Source: CAXXOK01 sp964640955
GTDB lineage: Bacteria; Bacillota; Clostridia; Christensenellales; Aristaeellaceae
Assembly (NCBI GenBank): GCA_964640955.1
Contig: CAZXJI010000014.1
Location: forward strand, 23,901 to 87,900
Reading direction: 5' to 3'
DNA length: 64,000 bases
The position numbers and the translations under genes are program-made. Positions 59,808 to 64,000 of the stretch are shown here, piece after piece. Numbering within the stretch: position 1 is the first letter of the stretch; every line of letters starts with the position of its first letter. The notes under the pieces are model-generated. The model was not told the origin of the DNA. It did not search any database and worked only from the letters and a program-made list of their open reading frames with translations.

Positions 59808-60583
59808 GAAAGTTCGGCTTTATCTGCCTCTTCCTGGGCGTCGTGATGATTCTGAGCGCGGGCGTTTGGCTGTTCCATAACGAACAGGAGGACGAACGCG
59901 CGGGACGCGAGGCGCAGCAGGCGCTTACGCAGCTGATCGCGGAGATGAACGGTGCCGGGACGGGCGAGCAGACGGATGGGACCGTCGCCACCGTGGCTCC
60001 CGTGCAAACCGCCGGGGCCGATGCGGCCCTGACTGCCGCAGAAGCGAGCGCAGACGGGACGACGGAGGCGGAAACCGCCGATACGGAAGCGATTGACGAC
60101 ACGCTGGTAACTGCCGGGGAAACGACGGCAGACGCGGAGTCGGCGCAGGACGACGACGAGATGCCGGGGCTCACGATTGACGGGCATACGTACATCGGGT
60201 TCGTCACCGTGCCGGAAATCGGGCTGGCGCTGCCGGTACAGAGGGATTACGACTTCGATCTGCTGGACATTTCACCCGTTCGCTTCAGGGGCAGCCTGAA
60301 GGAAGGCGACCTGATCATCGCCGGGCATAACTTTAAAACGCACTTCTCGCCGCTCAAGAACGTTTCGCTCGGCTCCAGCGTGACTTTTACCGACGTCAAC
60401 GGCGTCGAGTACGACTACATCGTCTCTAAAATCGAGACGATCGCCGGGTACGACTACAGCGGTATGCTGTCCGACTCCGACGAATGGGACCTGACGCTGT
60501 TCACCTGCACGAAAGGCGGCAAAAACCGCCTTACGCTCCGCTGTGTGGAAACGGGACGGCAGATTGCCAAGGCGTTCCGGTAA
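59804..60583 (+). CDS. Second sortase, class uncertain, with long acidic linker
   Basis: 259 residues, GTG start overlapping the previous stop (GTGA). One N-terminal membrane helix (FGFICLFLGVVMILSAGVWLF), then an acidic Ala/Thr/Glu linker of ~75 residues, then a sortase domain: IAGHNFKTHFSPL (His), LTLFTCTKGGKNRLTLRC with Cys235 and the Arg. There is no C-terminal helix, unlike class C. The LFTCTKGG motif is unlike the canonical class A TLxTC pattern. Position next to the LPQTG basal pilin suggests wall anchoring of the finished pilus, but it might be a second polymerase. Confidence 0.85.
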   Translation: MRKFGFICLFLGVVMILSAGVWLFHNEQEDERAGREAQQALTQLIAEMNGAGTGEQTDGTVATVAPVQTAGADAALTAAEASADGTTEAETADTEAIDDTLVTAGETTADAESAQDDDEMPGLTIDGHTYIGFVTVPEIGLALPVQRDYDFDLLDISPVRFRGSLKEGDLIIAGHNFKTHFSPLKNVSLGSSVTFTDVNGVEYDYIVSKIETIAGYDYSGMLSDSDEWDLTLFTCTKGGKNRLTLRCVETGRQIAKAFR

Positions 60584-60654
60584 GCCTGCGAACCGTACAA
60601 CGCGGAAAACGGCGCGGAACGACCCGGCGCGCGACTATGGCATAAAAAGAGGAA

Positions 60655-60682
60655 CCCCTTGAAAGGGAACGCTTTCAAGGGG
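60655..60682. terminator. Hairpin between the convergent sortase and GGDEF genes
   Basis: A perfect 11-bp stem (60655-60665 with 60672-60682), 6-base loop. On the minus strand a T-rich run (CTTTTTATG) follows seven bases later, so it may terminate the GGDEF gene better than the pilus operon. Confidence 0.6.
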
Positions 60683-60715
60683 GCAGGCGGAAGGAACGGT
60701 GCGCTTTTCTTCCTA

Positions 60716-61921
60716 TTATATAATCGGCTGGTTTCCGGGCGCGGACCGAAGGGGTACGCTGCGCACGCAGGGCTGAGAGGCGGCGCGCTTTTTTTTGTCC
60801 TTTTTTTCCTCGTACATCAACCGATCCACCCGTGAAACGATGCTCTCGAAGCTGCCGCCGCCGTTGCGATCGAAAAGATCCGCCCCGATGCTCAGCGAAA
60901 GGGTGAACGGCTTGCCGGAAGTCCGGTTATACCGGTCCAGCGCTTCCCGGATGCGCGCAAGCGCCGCGTCCAGCTCCTCGCGGGTGGACAGATCCATATA
61001 CACGGCAAATTCGTCCCCGCCGAGGCGCGCCACTGCGTCGCCCTTGCCCAGCACGCTTTTGATCGTCTGCACGGCGGCGCGGATGGCTTCGTCGCCCTCC
61101 AGGTGCCCATAGCGGTCGTTGATGCTTTTCAGATTGTCGATATCGGCGTAGGCGATGGCGAAAGTCCCGCGGTCGAAGGCTTTCAGTTTTTGGGTGATGC
61201 TGTACTCGAAGGAGTGGCGCGTCCACGCCCCGGTCTGGTAATCCGTCTGCACCATGCGTTCCTGCAGGTACATGTACATAATCGTCAGCGCGCCGGCGCT
61301 GCTCGACCAGATGAACAAAACGCCGTAAACCAGCCCCTGTATCAACCCGCCGATCATCGGCAGCACATCGATGATCACCAGAAACAGAAAATCCAGCTTC
61401 GCAAGGTTTTTACGCCGTACCAGCGTCACCAGGAAGCCCGCCAGCAGATAGGCGTAGGTAACGGCCATATCCGCCATGAAAAGCGAGCCCCGGTGATACA
61501 CGCCCGCATCGTCGATATAAAAGATGAAGCGAAAAGATGGCGAGAGCAGCGCAAGCAAACACACCGCGACCGCGGGGATGAAATACGGCCAGGGCGTATC
61601 CGGCTTGCGAATGTCGCCGTAACGCGTGCAGGTGTTGGACAGCAGGAACCAAAAACAGGTCAGCAGCGGCGCAGCCGTGAACAGGAACACGTGCAGAACG
61701 GTCGACACCGCGCGGACCGTGGGCGAGGGGTTGTGGTTAAATATGCAGGTGAGCGCCTCGAAAACCAACATGGAAACGACGACCAGACAGCCCCAGAAGT
61801 AAAGCCGGTTGAACGAATCCTTGTGATCGAGACGCAAAAAGGCAAGGTAGAGGACGATCGAAAGAAAAACCGCCGTAAAGAGATTCAGATCGATGCGATA
61901 GATAACCTCCAACCGTTCCAC
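60716..61921 (-). CDS. Membrane-bound diguanylate cyclase (GGDEF)
   Basis: 401 residues. About seven membrane helices occupy residues 10-225 (for example IVLYLAFL, FFLFTAAPLLTCFWFLL-like stretches), resembling the 7TM sensor architecture. A GGDEF domain follows: FAIAYADIDNLKSINDRYGH and the intact active-site RLGGDEFAVYMD near residue 300. An RxxD inhibitory site is not present in the usual place before GGDEF. It should make cyclic-di-GMP from GTP in response to a membrane signal. It converges on the pilus operon, and cyclic-di-GMP often controls surface appendages, but no direct link can be read here. Confidence 0.9.
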   Translation of the reverse strand: MERLEVIYRIDLNLFTAVFLSIVLYLAFLRLDHKDSFNRLYFWGCLVVVSMLVFEALTCIFNHNPSPTVRAVSTVLHVFLFTAAPLLTCFWFLLSNTCTRYGDIRKPDTPWPYFIPAVAVCLLALLSPSFRFIFYIDDAGVYHRGSLFMADMAVTYAYLLAGFLVTLVRRKNLAKLDFLFLVIIDVLPMIGGLIQGLVYGVLFIWSSSAGALTIMYMYLQERMVQTDYQTGAWTRHSFEYSITQKLKAFDRGTFAIAYADIDNLKSINDRYGHLEGDEAIRAAVQTIKSVLGKGDAVARLGGDEFAVYMDLSTREELDAALARIREALDRYNRTSGKPFTLSLSIGADLFDRNGGGSFESIVSRVDRLMYEEKKDKKKRAASQPCVRSVPLRSAPGNQPII

Positions 61922-62130
61922 CTTCTTCCCGTCGACCGAGCCCGCGCGCGACGTGAAACGAGTATCCGAAACGCTATCTTGAGATGATTATACAATAATG
62001 TGCGTGGACTGTAAAATGAAAACGCAAAAACCGCAACGGAACGTGCCGAGGACGACGCCCGCTGCGAAGGATACGCCTGAAGGCGGGCGGTGCGGCGAAG
62101 CGAACGGCGGCGGAACCGGCGAAAGGCGCA

Positions 62131-62176
62131 AAAAAGCGGCCGACGCGGAGGCTTTCCTCCGCGTCGGCCGCTTTTT
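62131..62176. terminator. Bidirectional terminator downstream of yebC
   Basis: A perfect 21-bp stem including A5/T5 ends (62131-62151 with 62156-62176), CTTT loop. It ends the minus-strand YebC gene 34 bases after its stop. Confidence 0.9.
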
Positions 62177-62209
62177 GCGCCGGGTTGACGGCCGTCGCCG
62201 CCGGCCCGG

Positions 62210-62953
62210 TCACTCTTCCTCCGGCTCCTCCGGCAGTTCGGCGTTGTGCCAAACGTTTTGCACGTCGTCGTTTTCTTCCAGCATATCCAGCAGGTTCTGG
62301 ATCCGGTCGAGGTTTTCCGGGGCGGGCTCCACCGTGTTTTGGGGGATCATCTGCACCTCGGCGCTGATGAACTCCAGCCCCGCGGCCTCCAGCTTCTCGC
62401 GCACGGCGGAGAACTCGCCCGGGTCGGTGGTGATCTCGAAAGCGTCGTCCAGCACCTGCATATCCTCGGCGCCGGCTTCCAGCGCCTGCATCATCATTTC
62501 GTCCTCGTCCATATCGGCGGAACGCGCGACGACCAGCAGGCCCTTTTTGTCGAACAGGAAGGCGACGCTGCCGTTGACGCCCAGGGTGCCGTCGTTCTTG
62601 GCAAAGCAATGGCGGATGTCGCTGGCCGTGCGGTTGCGGTTGTCGCTGATACATTCCACGATCACCGCGATGCCGCCGGGCGCGTATCCCTCGTAGGTGA
62701 TTTCGCTGTATTCCACGTTGCCCAGCTCGCCGGCCGCCTTTTTGATGGAGCGCTGGATATTGTCGTTGGGCATATTGTTGCTTTTGGCTTTGGCGATTAC
62801 GTCGCGCAGCTTGCTGTTGCTTTCCGGATTGCCGCCGCCTTCGCGCACCGCGATGGCGATCTCGCGCCCGATTTTCGTGAATATTTTCCCGCGAATCGCG
62901 TCGGTTTTGCCTTTTTTGATCTTGATATTGGCCCATTTGCTATGTCCGGACAT
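62210..62953 (-). CDS. yebC: YebC/PmpR family regulatory protein
   Basis: 247 residues from the ATG at 62953 (MSGHSKWANIKIKKG is the family's invariant N-terminus), eight bases after AAAGG. The three-domain YebC pattern is complete: N-terminal helical part with NNMPNDNIQRSIKKAAGE, then EGYAPGGIAVIVECISDNRNRT, and C-terminal NVWHNAELP-like tail. Members act as DNA-binding regulators or, as shown for related proteins, help ribosomes through proline stretches. The pilus adhesin's Pro-rich linkers make the second role worth noting, as a guess only. Promoter at 63015-63043. Confidence 0.93.
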   Translation of the reverse strand: MSGHSKWANIKIKKGKTDAIRGKIFTKIGREIAIAVREGGGNPESNSKLRDVIAKAKSNNMPNDNIQRSIKKAAGELGNVEYSEITYEGYAPGGIAVIVECISDNRNRTASDIRHCFAKNDGTLGVNGSVAFLFDKKGLLVVARSADMDEDEMMMQALEAGAEDMQVLDDAFEITTDPGEFSAVREKLEAAGLEFISAEVQMIPQNTVEPAPENLDRIQNLLDMLEENDDVQNVWHNAELPEEPEEE

Positions 62954-63014
62954 CGTATCAGCCTTTCTTGCCTGTTTCACGCCGACGGCGCGGGTGGATT
63001 GCTAGCAACAATAA

Positions 63015-63043
63015 AGTATAGCACGATCTTTGGGAACGGTCAA
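63015..63043 (-). promoter_or_regulatory. Promoter of yebC
   Basis: On the minus strand TTGACC (63043-63038), 17-base spacer, TATACT (63020-63015), about 60 bases before the start codon. Confidence 0.8.
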
Positions 63044-63290
63044 CGCCGGGGCCCCGGACGGCGCATACGGATGCGCGAGCGGGTGCCCGGGTGGAAACGG
63101 GATGCGGGACGGCGGCCGAACGAGGGGGAAAGCGATCCGACGGACACGTCGCAGAGCGACAGCCGCCCGGTTCCGCCGCCGGGAATGGCGGCGATTCCGC
63201 ACCCGCGAGCGTTTCACCGGGGAAGGAACGCGGGCCCCGGTTGGCCCGCCATTTCCGCCCGGAAACGGCGGATTTCCTTTCAAAAACACC
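63044..63290. other. Intergenic stretch between divergent yebC and tRNA promoters; no gene
   Basis: About 250 GC-rich bases with overlapping but unconvincing short frames. No operator or RNA recognised. Confidence 0.35.
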
Positions 63291-63319
63291 TTGACAGGAG
63301 GTCTGCCGCCACGTATAAT
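63291..63319 (+). promoter_or_regulatory. Consensus promoter of the tRNA-Gln/tRNA-Glu unit
   Basis: TTGACA (63291-63296), 17-base spacer, TATAAT (63314-63319): both hexamers perfect. Confidence 0.92.
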
Positions 63320-63339
63320 AGTCGATGCAGCTAACGCAA

Positions 63340-63413
63340 TGGGGAATTGTGTAATGGTAGCACCTACGACTCTGACTCGTATTGTCTAGGTTCGAATCCT
63401 AGTTCCCCAGCCA
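63340..63413 (+). tRNA. tRNA-Gln(CTG), reads CAG
   Basis: 74 bases with perfect acceptor pairing (TGGGGAA with TTCCCCA), anticodon stem TACGA/TCGTA around loop CTCTGAC, T-loop GGTTCGAATCC, and encoded CCA. Confidence 0.95.
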
Positions 63414-63417
63414 GCTC

Positions 63418-63492
63418 GGCTCCATGGTCAAGCGGTTAAGACGTCGCCCTCTCAAGGCGAAATCAGGGGTTCGATTCCCCTTGGAGCTACCA
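63418..63492 (+). tRNA. tRNA-Glu(CTC), reads GAG
   Basis: 75 bases with an acceptor stem containing one G-T pair, anticodon stem TCGCC/GGCGA around loop CTCTCAA, T-arm GGGGTTCGATTCCCC, and encoded CCA. It is four bases after tRNA-Gln, in one transcript. Confidence 0.95.
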
Positions 63493-63494
63493 GC

Positions 63495-63541
63495 AACACC
63501 ATTTTCGTTTCGGGCGAGGTTCCGGGCGGGTGGTGTTTTTT
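63495..63541 (+). terminator. Terminator after tRNA-Glu
   Basis: AACACCA (63495-63501) pairs with TGGTGTT (63531-63537) around a GC-rich imperfect inner stem, followed by a T-run to 63541. Confidence 0.7.
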
Positions 63542-63596
63542 TATCCGAAACCGCGCCGAGCAAACGGCGCGCACGCGGCGCCTGCCGAAAAAGAGG

Positions 63597-63625
63597 TTGA
63601 CATTCGGCCGGGTAATGCATATAAT
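63597..63625 (+). promoter_or_regulatory. Consensus promoter of tRNA-Leu
   Basis: TTGACA (63597-63602), 17-base spacer, TATAAT (63620-63625): both hexamers perfect. Confidence 0.92.
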
Positions 63626-63640
63626 ATCACCGTTGCATTT

Positions 63641-63724
63641 GCGATCGTGGCGGAATTGGCATACGCGCACGTTTGAGGGGCGTGTCCGATAAGGGTACGG
63701 GTTCAAGTCCCGTCGATCGCACCA
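63641..63724 (+). tRNA. tRNA-Leu(GAG)
   Basis: 84 bases, a class II tRNA with a variable arm. Perfect acceptor (GCGATCG/CGATCGC), anticodon loop TTGAGGG on a CACGT/GCGTG stem, T-arm CGGGTTCAAGTCCCG, and encoded CCA. Confidence 0.95.
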
Positions 63725-63730
63725 AACTAT

Positions 63731-63778
63731 AAACACATCCCCACTGTTTTGATACAAAGACACGGGATGTGTTTCTTG
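63731..63778 (+). terminator. Terminator-like hairpin after tRNA-Leu
   Basis: A perfect 11-bp stem (63731-63741 with 63764-63774), 22-base loop, then CTTGC. It marks the start of AT-rich sequence. Confidence 0.6.
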
Positions 63779-63861
63779 CTAAAATCATAAGAGAATATTA
63801 TTGGCGAACTGGAAAAACCTGAAGACAAATGTCAATAAGTATTTTAATATAACCTCTTTTT

Positions 63862-64000
63862 CTAGCGTTCAGTTTCCTTGTTAGAAAATGACTTCTCTAA
63901 AGCTGCTCGATCTGACATTCTGAACATTTTCACGCGTGGATCAACACACAGTACATCGAGATCATAAACAATTGGATTACGTCGTGATTGTATTTGACAT
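63862..64000 (-). CDS. C-terminal end of an unidentified protein, AT-rich, partial
   Basis: An open minus-strand frame of 45 codons enters from the right edge and ends at TAG (63864-63862). It translates to ...NPIVYDLDVLCVDPRVKMFR, then MSDRAALEKSFSNKETER. Codon choice (many A/T third positions, AAT, ATT, TTA, AGA) differs strongly from the rest of the window. The function is not recognisable. Its position beyond a tRNA-Leu terminator suggests the edge of acquired DNA. Confidence 0.5.
   Translation of the reverse strand, partial: CQIQSRRNPIVYDLDVLCVDPRVKMFRMSDRAALEKSFSNKETER

Overview
The window is about 62-64 % GC by eye and reads as the chromosome of an anaerobic, saccharolytic, Gram-positive Clostridia-type bacterium (an inference; no rRNA is present to place it). 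Support for this comes from sortase/LPxTG surface proteins, Gram-positive signal peptides, strong Shine-Dalgarno sites, repeated TTGACA-17-TATAAT promoters, and many ABC sugar importers with glycoside hydrolases. The last ~220 bases, after a tRNA-Leu, are sharply AT-richer and hold the end of an unrelated gene.

Region by region. (1) 1-7969: glycan degradation, with a GH39 enzyme (5' end outside the window), a GH30 enzyme and four alpha/beta-hydrolases; the last, a CocE-like protein, lacks its catalytic Ser and His. (2) 8430-15783: a membrane-bound AraC regulator, an LplA/LplB/YtcP-type sugar importer and an MFS transporter. (3) 15867-19004: a GH38 alpha-mannosidase on the minus strand. (4) 19347-23633: a YfcC-type carrier, an M20 peptidase and a ribokinase-like kinase, with a complete miniature inverted-repeat element between the last two. 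(5) 24309-31074: a LacI repressor with its own operator, then a ribose-type ABC importer, a Gfo/Idh/MocA oxidoreductase and a TIM-barrel isomerase, apparently one operon. (6) 31061-36663: a ROK repressor divergent from a five-gene operon encoding a HAD phosphatase, an unrecognised Rossmann-like protein, an HldE-like kinase, a ROK kinase and a GmhA-like SIS protein, which suggests an uncharacterised heptose-like sugar-phosphate route. (7) 36727-41279: an FbpABC-type iron importer behind two metal-repressor-like palindromes, bracketed by two IS5-like remnants in opposite orientation that together split a second copy of the miniature element exactly at a CTAG target. (8) 41338-46149: a second ribose/galactose-type ABC importer, minus strand. 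(9) 46224-60583: a non-coding region, then a sortase-assembled pilus operon: small unknown protein, signal peptidase I, a 2624-residue tip adhesin with three catalytically dead CHAP-like domains, major pilin, class C sortase, minor pilin and a second sortase. (10) 60716-64000: a diguanylate cyclase, a YebC/PmpR regulator, three tRNAs and the AT-rich edge.

The genes work together as follows: several regulated sugar importers feed sugar kinases, oxidoreductases and isomerases, while exo-acting hydrolases and esterases prepare hemicellulose or host-type glycans. The pilus would provide adhesion, possibly under cyclic-di-GMP influence given the adjacent GGDEF gene. The most unusual items are the split mobile element carrying the iron operon, the dead CHAP domains in the pilus tip, the dead CocE-like hydrolase and the heptose-like operon in an apparently LPS-free organism.
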